Assembly (NCBI GenBank): GCA_002392325.1
Contig: DGGS01000134.1
Span: 1-11,154 of the forward strand
Length of the DNA: 11,154 nt
DNA from: Bacteroidales bacterium UBA3868
GTDB lineage: Bacteria > Bacteroidota > Bacteroidia > Bacteroidales > WCHB1-69
Direction of reading: 5' to 3'
Shown: positions 1-8,451 of the stretch, in pieces
Layout: each line of letters starts with the position of its first letter
How positions within the stretch are numbered: the first letter of the stretch is position 1
The notes under the pieces: generated by a model
The model's database searches: none
What the model saw: the letters and a program-made list of their open reading frames with translations, nothing else
Told to the model about the DNA's origin: nothing
Program-made: the position numbers and the translations under genes

Positions 1-232
1 AAGCGATGGCGGATAACTGATTTTTATTTATTTTTGCACGCTTTAATGCCGTGTCAATCACAGGGATGATATTCTGCTGGTGCGCGCGCGACGCAAGTTC
101 GGGCACAACGCCCCCGTATTCAGCGTGAACTTTCTGACTGGCAATGACATTGGAGAGAATGGTTGTACCTTCCACCACGGCGGCAGAAGTGTCGTCGCAG
201 GAAGATTCGATACCGAGAATATAAACAGACAT
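1..232 (-). CDS. tsaD: tRNA N6-adenosine threonylcarbamoyltransferase TsaD, N-terminal part (gene runs off the window)
   Basis: TsaD transfers the threonylcarbamoyl group from threonylcarbamoyl-AMP to A37 of ANN-decoding tRNAs (t6A), acting in the cytoplasm with TsaB and TsaE. Translating the minus strand from the ATG at 232-230 gives a protein beginning [18 protein letters not shown], the classic TsaD/Kae1/Gcp N-terminus. The GIESSCDDT signature is the first ATPase-fold motif of the ASKHA superfamily. It continues with [19 protein letters not shown], where the family has the conserved E-x-A-x-R-x-H block carrying the first metal-binding histidine. Only 77 codons plus one base are present, out of roughly 335-345 usual for the family, so the second metal-binding His and the C-terminal lobe lie outside. 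The gene diverges from tamB with 12 bp between the start codons. I am very sure of the identity; the 3' end is unknown. Confidence 0.96.
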   Translation of the reverse strand, partial: MSVYILGIESSCDDTSAAVVEGTTILSNVIASQKVHAEYGGVVPELASRAHQQNIIPVIDTALKRAKINKNQLSAIA

Positions 233-244
233 AAGCTATCAATT

Positions 245-3200
245 GTGGGCAGCAAAAGTAGTAAAAAAATCGGGAAAATAATCCTATGGATTCTGCTGGG
301 GCTTCTGGCACTCGACCTTCTGTTGGTCGGACTGCTGTTTGTGCCTGCCATCCAGACTTTTGCGGTCAACAAAATCACCAAGAGCATCAGCGAGAAATGG
401 GGCACCGAGTTGTCCATCAAGGATGTCCGGCTCACCCCTTCCCTACGACTCGTGGCGCATGAGTTGCGCATTCACGACGACCACCACAACGACATGATTT
501 ATGTCGGCACGGTGAACGGGCGTTTGCGCGGCATCACGATGAAACCCTTCAAACTGAAATTGGGCAATGTCACACTGGAGGATGCCAATGTGGTCATTCG
601 GAAATATAAGGGCGACCCGTCGGTCAACATCTCCATGTGGGCCAAGAAATTCACGAAAAAAGAAGTAAAAGGCACCTTCCTGCTCACCGCCCAACATCTC
701 AACATGGTGAACTCCAGATTTGTTTACATCAACGACGAACAGCGCAAAGTGTATGATGTGAGCGACAAACCGCCGGTGGACTACGCCTACTTGGAACTCA
801 AGGACATCAACTGGGAGGTTAATGATTTCATTGTCTTGAACGACAGTGTGGCCGCCAACTTCAACCATCTGGCATTCAACCAATACAGCGGATTCCGCAT
901 GAAAGACGGCAGCGGCTCGTTCAGCATTTGCGGGCACGAGTTGCGTTTCGATGACCTGAAAATCCTATCCGACAGAAGCGTGGTGGATGCCGACCTGCTG
1001 TTCACTTACGACAACTGGTATGATTATGGGGAGTTCCTGGATTCCGTGCGCATCACCTCCGCCATCCGGCCCACCATCCTCAACCTGGCCGATGTGGCCG
1101 ACTTTGTAGGATCATTGCGAGGCATGTCGGAAACCCTGCGCCTCTCCGCCGACCGTCTGGACGGATGTGTCAACGACTTCAACATCATCAATCTGCTGGC
1201 CAACTGCGGATACAGCAACCGCATACATGGTGATTTGGCGCTGAAAAACATCACTGAGCTGAAGAAAGCGTACCTGAATGTGCAACTTGACTCCTGCAAA
1301 GTGGATGTTCCCAGTCTGGCACATTTCTCTCTTCCCGGTGGCAAACATCTGAAAATCAACAAGAACCTGTCAGAACTTGGTCAAACCGATTTCGATGTGG
1401 CCTTCGTCGGAACACTTACGGACTTCAACACCGAGATTGATCTTAATTCCGCCGTCGGCGACCTTTCCGCATCGGTTTCCTCCTTGCGCGACAGTGGGGA
1501 AATCCAGTTGCAGGGCAATGTGCAAAGCGACAAACTGAACCTGGCCAAACTGACCAATGCGTATAAAACGCTGGGCAGTTCCTCTTTCAATCTCGCTTTT
1601 GACGGCAGCGTGAAAGGAAATGAATGGAGTTCGGAAAGTTTCAAGACGCTGGAAGGCAGCGTGAAAGGCGATATCTCCCATCTGGGTTTATACAGTTATC
1701 CGCTTCGCAACATGAGTATTGAGGGCGAGTACAAGAATCGGAAATACGATGCGGTCCTCACCTCCAACGATCCGAACCTGAAATGCGACATACTCGCACA
1801 ACTGGACATTACTGGCGAACAACCCATGCTACAGGGCAATGTCTCCATCGACAGGGCGAATCTGGGTGTTATCGCCAACCTTATGCCCAAACTCGACTCC
1901 ATCACCGCAAAAGGTTTGGACAGAGTTATTTACACATTGCAGAACAACCCTACTCTGGAAACTGGATTTGACAATCTGACATTCAACCTGATGGGCAGCA
2001 ACATCGACAATGTCAGCGGATATGTCGGTTGTGACAACATCCGTGTCTATAACAACGGCGACAGTCTCTCCGACTGCCGTTTCCGCGTCACTTCCATCAA
2101 CACGGACATTGCGCATAAGTTCATCGTTTCCTCCAATATCGCCAACGCCTCTTTGGAGACGAACTACCCGTTGGCCTGTGCCCTCGACTCCATCAAAGCG
2201 CTGGCGCACAACTATTTCCCGTCTATTATTGACGCTCCAAAAGCAAAATCGGACAAACACGCCGATTTCAATCCCAACGGTCGCGATTACTACATCACGG
2301 CACACGCCAGCACCTACCGCACGCACAATGTCCTGAAACTCATTTTCCCCGATATTTATGTCGCTCCCAACTCAACTGTTGATGTGGCACTTTATTCCAA
2401 CACGCAGAAAGATGAAATCTCGGCGGATGTGCCCTTCTTCTTCATCCGGGACAAAGTGCGCGTTCACCATCTATCGGTTGACGGTCATACTATTGGAGAG
2501 AACAAACTCAACCTGAATCTCACGACCGATTCACTGATTGTGGGCAAACGTGGCAGCAAGATGAAGTTTGACGACATCAATTTGAAGGCCAACTCCAACC
2601 AAAACAACATCGACTATGATTTGACTTGGAACAACTTCTTTAACAAGCAATCCGACCACCCTTCCAATGTTGCCGGCATAGCTGATATTTCAAACACTAA
2701 CGACTTGGTATTCAATCTAAAAAATACCATCATCTATCTTAATGATTTAGGTTGGAAATTCAACAATGAGAATGCCATACATCTTAAAAAAGACCTGATC
2801 ACAGTAAACAATCTGATCATTGACAACGATTCCAGCCACCTCTATATCAACGGGGACTACTCAACCAAGGTAAACTCCGACCTGAATGTGAAAGCCGAGT
2901 CCTTCAATCTTTCCCTGCTCAACCCGCTGCTCTCGAACATGAGCTGTGGCGGTTTGATGTCGGCTGACGTGCATTTGCGCAATGGGGACAACCGCTTCAT
3001 TTTAGGCAAGGTGCTGGCCGATGACTTTGTTTTTAACGACGAGACCATTGGCGACTTGTTTGTTGTGGCAGGATGGAATGACGACGGGCAAATCGGATTC
3101 AACGGCGGATTTTTCCATGACAACAAACAAATCAAGGAAAAGATTACCGCCCGGTCACTGGCAACCTATGATATCCAACAATTGAACAATGACAAAGATT

Positions 3201-4873
3201 TGTTCGCAAAAATACAAGGCACCTATGTCACGGAAAAGAAAGCGCTGGCGGTGCACACCACCTTTGACACATTGAATGCCGGATTCCTCGACCCGTTCCT
3301 TTCCGGATTCAGCGACCACATCAAAGGCACGGCATCGGGAAATCTCTCCTTCTATTCCAATCCCGAATCCACCTATTTTGACGGTGTCGTCACCGTGTTG
3401 GACGCAAACATGGGCATTTCGGCATTGGGAACGAATTACTTTGTCCGGAACCAAGATATCCGTTTCACTCAAAAAGGCATCTTCTTTGACAACATGAAAC
3501 TGAGTGATGAGGACGACAACCAGGCGGTTTTGCACGGCAGCATCAAGCATAAGATGTTCAAAGACATGCTGTTCGACCTCAAGATCATCACACCTGGCAT
3601 TATGGTGCTCAACACGCCGAAGAGCATCAGTTCCCCGTTCTATGGGAAAGGTTACGCGTCAGGGCAAGTCTCCATCACTGGAAATGACAAGAAGCTCTAT
3701 TTCCGAGGTCCGAACCTGGAGACACTGGCTGGAACGAAAATTTACTTGCAGGTGAGTTCTGCCAACTCCGTTTCCGAATCCAACATTATCCACTTCAAAT
3801 TACCTGATTCCAGTGACACCACTGACATTGAAGAGGAAGATGGCGGAAGCATGGAACTGGATTTCGACTTCACCTTCAATGTCACGGATGCCGCTGACAT
3901 CGTATTGTTGCTGGAGTCGATTGGCGGCACCATGAACGCGCGCGCCAACGGCAATTTCCGCCTAACTTACAACGACGCGGATGATTTGAACCTGTATGGC
4001 GCGCTGGAACTCCATTCCGGAGATTTCAGATTCTCGCTCTACAATCTTGTGAACTCCCGTTTCACCCTGGTGCCGGGAGGAAGCATCACATTTGACGGTC
4101 CGCTGGACAACATGGTGGTGCATGCCAGCGCATACAAGAGTTCCAAAACATCTCTGGCCAGTATCGTGCCTCAAGAGTACCTCACCAGCACCGCCTCTTC
4201 AAATGTGAACGCATATCTGCATCTTGACGGTGAAATCATGAAAAACATTGACCCCACATTCAGTTTCGAACTTCCTAACAGCAGCAACGAGGTCCGCAAC
4301 CTGTTCTACAACGCCATCGACACCACCAACAAAGAGAACATGACCAAGCAGTTCGCTTATTTCATGATAACGAACAATTTCATGCCTAACAACCTGTTCT
4401 CCAACACCTCCTCCTCCGGAAATTACACCATGTTGAGCAATTTCATCAACAACATGCTCGGCAATCTTATGGACAACAAAAACGGTTCTTTCGGTGTCAT
4501 CTACAACCAGGCCACGGAAAGCACTTCCGCCGAATACGGCATCAAGGCGAACGCCAACATCCTGAAAGACCGCGTCAGCATGTCCACCAGTATCGGCTAT
4601 TATGACGACAAGACCGCAGATGCCGCAAACAACATGTATGGGGATTTCACCGTGGAATACAACATCAACAAGGCAGGCACCTGGAAAGTGAAAGCGTACA
4701 CTTATGTGGGCGAGCATGACGAGAACTACTACAACCCCGATGTGAACTCCCAAATCAACTACACAGCGGGCGTCGCATTGGCCTACAAACAAAGTTTCGA
4801 CTCCAGGATACGCCGAAAAATACGAAAGGCGACCATAGGGGCACAAAAGAAGAAAACAAACAAAAAACAATAA
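245..4873 (+). CDS. tamB: TamB-like translocation/assembly module protein (AsmA-like, DUF490 family)
   Basis: This is a giant envelope protein of the TamB/AsmA-like family. Such proteins are anchored in the inner membrane and span the periplasm as a long hydrophobic beta groove; they are linked to outer-membrane protein assembly and to phospholipid transport. From a GTG at 245 it has 1542 residues. A short basic N-terminus (GSKSSKKIGK) leads into one transmembrane helix at about 12-33, followed by FVPAIQTFAVNKI, typical of Bacteroidetes members. A long beta-rich middle follows, full of D-x-N/N-x-D strands. The TamB C-terminal domain lies at about 1200-1520 (GSMELDFDFTFNV, then LYGALELHSGDFRFSL, TLVPGGSITFDGPLDN). 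The protein ends in a strongly basic tail, RIRRKIRK...KKKTNKKQ. The reading frame is open back to an ATG at 80, but that stretch is antisense to the well-conserved tsaD start. GTG 245 is the first plausible start after tsaD and sits just before the membrane anchor. It converges with the next gene, leaving 12 bp. Family assignment is firm; the start is inferred. Confidence 0.9.
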   Translation: MGSKSSKKIGKIILWILLGLLALDLLLVGLLFVPAIQTFAVNKITKSISEKWGTELSIKDVRLTPSLRLVAHELRIHDDHHNDMIYVGTVNGRLRGITMKPFKLKLGNVTLEDANVVIRKYKGDPSVNISMWAKKFTKKEVKGTFLLTAQHLNMVNSRFVYINDEQRKVYDVSDKPPVDYAYLELKDINWEVNDFIVLNDSVAANFNHLAFNQYSGFRMKDGSGSFSICGHELRFDDLKILSDRSVVDADLLFTYDNWYDYGEFLDSVRITSAIRPTILNLADVADFVGSLRGMSETLRLSADRLDGCVNDFNIINLLANCGYSNRIHGDLALKNITELKKAYLNVQLDSCKVDVPSLAHFSLPGGKHLKINKNLSELGQTDFDVAFVGTLTDFNTEIDLNSAVGDLSASVSSLRDSGEIQLQGNVQSDKLNLAKLTNAYKTLGSSSFNLAFDGSVKGNEWSSESFKTLEGSVKGDISHLGLYSYPLRNMSIEGEYKNRKYDAVLTSNDPNLKCDILAQLDITGEQPMLQGNVSIDRANLGVIANLMPKLDSITAKGLDRVIYTLQNNPTLETGFDNLTFNLMGSNIDNVSGYVGCDNIRVYNNGDSLSDCRFRVTSINTDIAHKFIVSSNIANASLETNYPLACALDSIKALAHNYFPSIIDAPKAKSDKHADFNPNGRDYYITAHASTYRTHNVLKLIFPDIYVAPNSTVDVALYSNTQKDEISADVPFFFIRDKVRVHHLSVDGHTIGENKLNLNLTTDSLIVGKRGSKMKFDDINLKANSNQNNIDYDLTWNNFFNKQSDHPSNVAGIADISNTNDLVFNLKNTIIYLNDLGWKFNNENAIHLKKDLITVNNLIIDNDSSHLYINGDYSTKVNSDLNVKAESFNLSLLNPLLSNMSCGGLMSADVHLRNGDNRFILGKVLADDFVFNDETIGDLFVVAGWNDDGQIGFNGGFFHDNKQIKEKITARSLATYDIQQLNNDKDLFAKIQGTYVTEKKALAVHTTFDTLNAGFLDPFLSGFSDHIKGTASGNLSFYSNPESTYFDGVVTVLDANMGISALGTNYFVRNQDIRFTQKGIFFDNMKLSDEDDNQAVLHGSIKHKMFKDMLFDLKIITPGIMVLNTPKSISSPFYGKGYASGQVSITGNDKKLYFRGPNLETLAGTKIYLQVSSANSVSESNIIHFKLPDSSDTTDIEEEDGGSMELDFDFTFNVTDAADIVLLLESIGGTMNARANGNFRLTYNDADDLNLYGALELHSGDFRFSLYNLVNSRFTLVPGGSITFDGPLDNMVVHASAYKSSKTSLASIVPQEYLTSTASSNVNAYLHLDGEIMKNIDPTFSFELPNSSNEVRNLFYNAIDTTNKENMTKQFAYFMITNNFMPNNLFSNTSSSGNYTMLSNFINNMLGNLMDNKNGSFGVIYNQATESTSAEYGIKANANILKDRVSMSTSIGYYDDKTADAANNMYGDFTVEYNINKAGTWKVKAYTYVGEHDENYYNPDVNSQINYTAGVALAYKQSFDSRIRRKIRKATIGAQKKKTNKKQ
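253..260 (-). promoter_or_regulatory. Possible Bacteroidetes -7 promoter box for tsaD
   Basis: On the minus strand this reads TACTTTTG, a match to the Bacteroidetes primary-sigma -7 consensus TAnnTTTG, about 20 bases before the tsaD ATG. It would give a leader of roughly 15 nt. It lies inside the first codons of tamB on the other strand. I see no convincing TTTG at the -33 position, so this is a consensus match only. Confidence 0.35.
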
Positions 4874-4885
4874 AACGGGAAAACG

Positions 4886-5572
4886 CTACCTTAGGGGGAA
4901 ACTCATATCCGCTGCCTCTAACATCTTGTCATATTGTTTATTAGGGTTCACTATATAAACATGGTTCCCGGCAAGCATATAATAATGGTCATCGTAATGG
5001 ACCAATTTCACATTATCAATATCCAGTCCTTTTACCCTCAGCACATTGTTGGAGAACTGATAGGATAGTCTGTTTTTGATGGGGGTTGACCATTGTTGTA
5101 TCTGACATTGGACAGGCGCATTGGACGGAGCCGCCACCACATGCTTGTTGCCATCCAGATAGGTTATCTTCAGCATACTTTTTTTCAGCATTTTATCCTC
5201 CATCACACTTTGAGGACTCTCTTTCGCTGTCTTCAACTCCTTCAAATCCTCCTCATCCAACATATAATCCTGATAATCTTCGTTGAACTCGGATGAATCC
5301 ACCATGAGCGTATCCGCATCCTGAGTTTCCAGGTTTGCTCCGTCTTGTGACTCATATTTGTGAATCACATAGTTCACCACGGTATCCTTAGTGCCCGCGG
5401 GTACAGAGTGTTCCAACACCTTGACCACTGTAGGATGCTCATAATCCAGCAAGTCCATAAGCAACATAGTCAGCACCCCTCCCAGCAGGAGTCCTACAAG
5501 CAAACCAATGATAAACAACACTTTACGCTTGCGATTTTGGGGCTTGGTGGGGGTGTTATTTTCTTCTGACAT
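4886..5572 (-). CDS. Single-pass membrane protein of unknown function
   Basis: The product has 228 residues and I do not recognise the family. It has a short hydrophilic, Pro/Lys/Arg-rich N-terminus (KPQNRKRK). One transmembrane helix follows at about 18-39, with glycines spaced four apart (G23, G27, G31) that could favour helix packing. The basic side precedes the helix, so the C-terminal part is predicted to face the periplasm. Residues 75-125 form an acidic linker rich in D/E (EEDLKELKTAKES). The last 100 residues look globular and beta-rich (LKITYLDGNKHVVAAPSN, then VKGLDIDNVKLVHYDDHYYMLAGNHVYIVNPNK). No cysteine-based lipobox or enzyme motif is visible. It diverges from rseP with 60 bp between the starts, over a shared palindromic promoter, so the two may be co-regulated. 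The ATG at 5572 is supported by the promoter box about 20 bases upstream of it. Confidence 0.82.
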   Translation of the reverse strand: MSEENNTPTKPQNRKRKVLFIIGLLVGLLLGGVLTMLLMDLLDYEHPTVVKVLEHSVPAGTKDTVVNYVIHKYESQDGANLETQDADTLMVDSSEFNEDYQDYMLDEEDLKELKTAKESPQSVMEDKMLKKSMLKITYLDGNKHVVAAPSNAPVQCQIQQWSTPIKNRLSYQFSNNVLRVKGLDIDNVKLVHYDDHYYMLAGNHVYIVNPNKQYDKMLEAADMSFPLR

Positions 5573-5592
5573 GACGGATTATAAACTCGTGG

Positions 5593-5600
5593 CAAAGATA
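5593..5600 (-). promoter_or_regulatory. Putative -7 box for the leftward membrane-protein gene
   Basis: The minus strand reads TATCTTTG, an exact fit to the Bacteroidetes -7 consensus TAnnTTTG. It lies about 20 bases upstream of the ATG at 5572, implying a short leader of roughly 15 nt. A clear TTTG -33 element at the expected distance is not visible. Confidence 0.6.
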
Positions 5601-5610
5601 CAAAATTTTG

Positions 5611-5618
5611 TATCTTTG
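5611..5618 (+). promoter_or_regulatory. Putative -7 box for the rseP operon
   Basis: The plus strand reads TATCTTTG followed by CAGCCC, again fitting TAnnTTTG. It ends 14 bases before the rseP ATG at 5633, so transcription would start only about 10 nt upstream of the gene. That suggests a very short leader without a Shine-Dalgarno sequence. The leader is A-rich (CCTAAAAATA). The -33 element is not obvious. Confidence 0.62.
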
Positions 5619-5632
5619 CAGCCCTAAAAATA

Positions 5633-7030
5633 ATGACTATGGGTATAACGACACAGATATTGGGATTGGTGGCCAGTTTGGCCTTCCTCATTATGACGCA
5701 CGAACTTGGGCATTTCACCTTTGCCAAGATTTTCAAGATCCGCGTGGACCAGTTCTACATGTTCTTCAATCCCGGTTTTTCCATTCTAAGGATGAAGCGA
5801 TTTGACGGGAAGATGCATTTCAGTTTCTTCTCCGGCCGGCCTCCCAAAGAGTGGGATGATCATCCTGAAAGCACCGAATGGGGCTTGGGTTGGCTTCCGC
5901 TGGGCGGTTACTGCGCCATCAACGGCATGGTGGACGAGAAGACCAAGGCATCGGATTTGAGCGAAGAAGTGCACCCTTGGGAGTTCCGCGCCAAACCGGC
6001 TTGGCAGCGTCTGCTGGTGATTTCCGGCGGTGTGCTCGTCAACTTCCTCTCCGCCATCATTATCTATATCGCCATCTGCTTTACTTGGGGAAAAGAATAC
6101 ATCCCCTTGGAAAAAGCCCGCTACGGATTGGAATTCTCTCAAGAAATGAAAGACGCCGGTTTCCAGAATGGTGACAAGATTCTGTTTATCGACACCGTGA
6201 AACCGCAGACCTTGGCCGATTTCACCAACGACATTCTGTTGGAGGATGTGAAAACCGTCACCGTGGAGCGCGACGGACAGGAAGTGGTGCTGAACATCCC
6301 TAAAACACTGGCACGCAAAGTGGTAGGCGCCAGCAAACAGGGCGAGCCCTTCTGCAACTACCGTTTCCCGTTCGTCATTGACAGCGTGCTGGCCGAAACG
6401 CCCGCCGCCGCGGCAGGACTCCAGAAAGGCGACAGTTTGGTGGGTGTCAACGACTCCACCTTCTTCGGCTTCTTTGATTTCAAGAAGGTATTCATGGACA
6501 ACAAAAGCCATGATATTGACATCGCCTACTACCGTGGCGACAGTCTCTATCACACCACCGTAGCGTTAGACTCTAACGGTACTATGGGTGTCGCGCCGAA
6601 ACAGCCGTACCAGTTCTTCGGCACAGTACAAGAGCATTACAACTTCTTCCAATCCATTCCCAAAGGCATTGTGATGGGATTCACCACCCTGGGCGACTAT
6701 GTGAAGCAGTTCAAGATCATTTTCACCAAAGAGGGCGCCACACAATTGGGCAGTTTCCTGACCATAGGCAGCATTTTCCCGAAAGTTTGGGACTGGTACC
6801 GCTTCTGGAACATGACCGCCCTGTTGGGCATCATCCTCGCCTTCATGAACATCATCCCGATTCCGGGATTGGACGGCGGATACCTGCTATTCATCCTGGT
6901 GGAAATGATCACCGGCAAGAAACCGAGCGACAAGTTCCTCGGCATTGCCAACACCATCGGTTTTGTCCTGCTGATCCTCCTCATGGTTTATGCGTTAGGA
7001 CTTGATTTCAAAAGATTTTTCTTCAAGTAA
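5633..7030 (+). CDS. rseP: RIP metalloprotease RseP (site-2 protease family)
   Basis: This is a zinc intramembrane protease that cuts membrane-embedded substrates. In well-studied bacteria it cleaves anti-sigma factors after a first periplasmic cut, releasing an ECF sigma factor in envelope stress, and it also clears signal-peptide remnants. The 465 residues show the full set of family marks. The zinc motif HELGH is at 23-27 inside the first membrane helix. A second helix starts near 127 and carries GGVLVNF (usually GxxxNF). Two PDZ-like segments are visible: a weaker one at about 163-222 and a clear one at about 243-320 (FVIDSVLAETPAAAAGLQKG). The third zinc ligand lies in NIIPIPGLDGG at 406-416, and a last helix is at about 443-458. 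Length is normal for Bacteroidetes. The ATG at 5633 is used here, but a second in-frame ATG two codons later is equally possible. It is first in an operon: its stop codon shares a base with the start of the MBOAT gene. Confidence 0.95.
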   Translation: MTMGITTQILGLVASLAFLIMTHELGHFTFAKIFKIRVDQFYMFFNPGFSILRMKRFDGKMHFSFFSGRPPKEWDDHPESTEWGLGWLPLGGYCAINGMVDEKTKASDLSEEVHPWEFRAKPAWQRLLVISGGVLVNFLSAIIIYIAICFTWGKEYIPLEKARYGLEFSQEMKDAGFQNGDKILFIDTVKPQTLADFTNDILLEDVKTVTVERDGQEVVLNIPKTLARKVVGASKQGEPFCNYRFPFVIDSVLAETPAAAAGLQKGDSLVGVNDSTFFGFFDFKKVFMDNKSHDIDIAYYRGDSLYHTTVALDSNGTMGVAPKQPYQFFGTVQEHYNFFQSIPKGIVMGFTTLGDYVKQFKIIFTKEGATQLGSFLTIGSIFPKVWDWYRFWNMTALLGIILAFMNIIPIPGLDGGYLLFILVEMITGKKPSDKFLGIANTIGFVLLILLMVYALGLDFKRFFFK

Positions 7031-8451
7031 TGCTGTTCAACTCCATTGAGTTCATCCTATTCTTCCCGATAGTAACGATTCTGTTCTATCTGTTGCCGCA
7101 CAACTACCGATGGCTGATGCTGCTGGGGGCGAGCTGCTTTTTCTACATGTGGTTCATTCCCAAATACATACTTATCCTGCTCATCACCATCGCCATTGAC
7201 TATACGGCGGGCATCCTCATCGAGCAATGGTCGGATGATGCCAAACTCAAGAAAAGGTGTCTCATTGTCAGCATCATATCCACCTGTTTGGTGCTGTTCA
7301 TCTTCAAGTATCTGAACTTCTGTAGCGCCAATTTCGTGGCGCTTGCCCAACATTTCGGATGGGCGCATCCCAACAAGATTCTGAATATCGCTTTGCCCAT
7401 AGGACTGTCGTTCCATACATTTCAGAGTCTGAGTTATGTTATAGAAGTCTATCGGGGCAATCAGAAAGCCGAGCGGCATTTCGGGTATTACGCGCTGTAT
7501 GTGATGTTTTATCCGCAACTGGTGACTGGTCCGATTGAGCGGCCGCAGAACCTGCTGCGCCAGCTGCATGAGGAGAAAACGCTGAACTACGACAATATCG
7601 CCAACGGATTGAGACTCATTTTGTTCGGGCTGTTTTTGAAGATGGTGGTGGCCGACAATCTGGGGCAGTATGTGGACCAGATTTACGCCAACCCGCAGGA
7701 TTTCAACACATTGGACATCACGCTGGGCATGGTATTCTACTCTTTCCAGATCTACGGCGACTTCTTCGGATACTCCTCCATCGCGTTGGGCTGTGCGCTG
7801 GCCATGGGTTTCACGCTGATTGACAACTTCAAGGCACCCTACCAGGCCAACAGCATTCAGGAGTTCTGGCGGCGGTGGCACATTTCGCTCTCCACCTGGT
7901 TCCGCGACTACCTTTATATTCCGCTGGGCGGCAACCGCGTGGCCGTGCCGCGCTGGGCACTCAACACACTTATCGTGTTCACCGTTTGCGGCATCTGGCA
8001 CGGCGCCAACTGGACCTTCATGATCTGGGGCTTCGCCTACGGCGTGCTCCTGATTCTGGAAAGAGGCCTGCGCAACATCCATGTTTTCGACAAGATTGCA
8101 AGCCGTTCCGGAAAGACCATCATCAAAGTGGTGAATATCGCCAAGACTTTTGTGATTGTCACGCTGCTGTGGAGCGTTTTCAGGGCCACTTCATTCGCGA
8201 ACCTCCACGATGTGTTTTCCGCTTGGATTCACAACTCATCTGTGGCCTCCCAACTCCATGTCAACGCCATCACCTGGATTGCGCTGGCGGCTTTTATCGT
8301 CATCGACCTTATACTCAAGCAAAACCGATTCGACAAATGGTGCGGTGAACAGCATCCCTACACCCGCTGGATACTTTATGCCGTGATGATTTTCTCGATC
8401 ATCGTGTTTTCTTCCGTCCAACATTATCCGTTTATCTATTTCCAATTCTAA
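7030..8451 (+). CDS. MBOAT family membrane O-acyltransferase (AlgI/DltB/PatA-like)
   Basis: MBOAT proteins of this group move an acyl group, often acetyl, from a cytoplasmic donor across the membrane for esterification of an exported polymer or glycan. The 473-residue product begins MLFNSIEFILFFPIVTILFY, the standard N-terminus of bacterial AlgI-like MBOATs, and has many hydrophobic helices. The two hallmark blocks are present. The first is FWRRWHISLSTWFRDYLYIP at 279-298, with the conserved His284, followed by LGGNR. The second is CGIWHGANW at 320-328, with His324 matching the invariant active-site histidine. TGPIERP, a conserved loop of the family, is also seen. Its ATG shares one base with the rseP stop (TAATG) and its stop abuts the next start, so it is probably translationally coupled to both neighbours. 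The acceptor is unknown: Gram-negative bacteria lack lipoteichoic acid, so a DltB name would mislead. Candidate acceptors are peptidoglycan, O-antigen, capsule or another exopolysaccharide. Confidence 0.93.
   Translation: MLFNSIEFILFFPIVTILFYLLPHNYRWLMLLGASCFFYMWFIPKYILILLITIAIDYTAGILIEQWSDDAKLKKRCLIVSIISTCLVLFIFKYLNFCSANFVALAQHFGWAHPNKILNIALPIGLSFHTFQSLSYVIEVYRGNQKAERHFGYYALYVMFYPQLVTGPIERPQNLLRQLHEEKTLNYDNIANGLRLILFGLFLKMVVADNLGQYVDQIYANPQDFNTLDITLGMVFYSFQIYGDFFGYSSIALGCALAMGFTLIDNFKAPYQANSIQEFWRRWHISLSTWFRDYLYIPLGGNRVAVPRWALNTLIVFTVCGIWHGANWTFMIWGFAYGVLLILERGLRNIHVFDKIASRSGKTIIKVVNIAKTFVIVTLLWSVFRATSFANLHDVFSAWIHNSSVASQLHVNAITWIALAAFIVIDLILKQNRFDKWCGEQHPYTRWILYAVMIFSIIVFSSVQHYPFIYFQF

Larger units (their letters stand above)
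5592..5619. repeat. Perfect 28-bp palindrome in the divergent promoter region
   Basis: The half-site is GCAAAGATACAAAA, followed immediately by its exact reverse complement, with the centre between 5605 and 5606. All 14 positions of each arm match and pairing stops on both sides just outside. It fills about half of the 60-bp spacer between the two divergent start codons. It could act as an operator for a dimeric regulator, or simply reflect two facing promoters that share an AT-rich middle. Confidence 0.85.

Noticed and set aside
80..244. Extension of the TamB reading frame upstream to the ATG at 80
   Set aside because: It is antisense to the strongly conserved start of tsaD, its translation has no TamB-like character, and the membrane anchor begins right after GTG 245.
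4199..4870. Minus-strand open frame of 223 codons opposite the TamB C-terminal domain
   Set aside because: Its translation is rich in V/G/H without domain pattern, and it is a mirror of a well-conserved domain on the other strand.
5786..6553. Minus-strand open frame of 255 codons opposite rseP
   Set aside because: rseP is certain on the plus strand, and the antisense product shows no motif or promoter.
7057..8082. Long open frame of 341 codons on the minus strand opposite the MBOAT gene
   Set aside because: The plus-strand frame has clear MBOAT motifs; the antisense translation has no recognisable domain and is explained by codon bias.
7030..8451. Naming the MBOAT gene dltB
   Set aside because: DltB acts on teichoic acids in Gram-positive bacteria; no dltA or dltC is present and the genome appears to be Bacteroidetes, so only the family is claimed.
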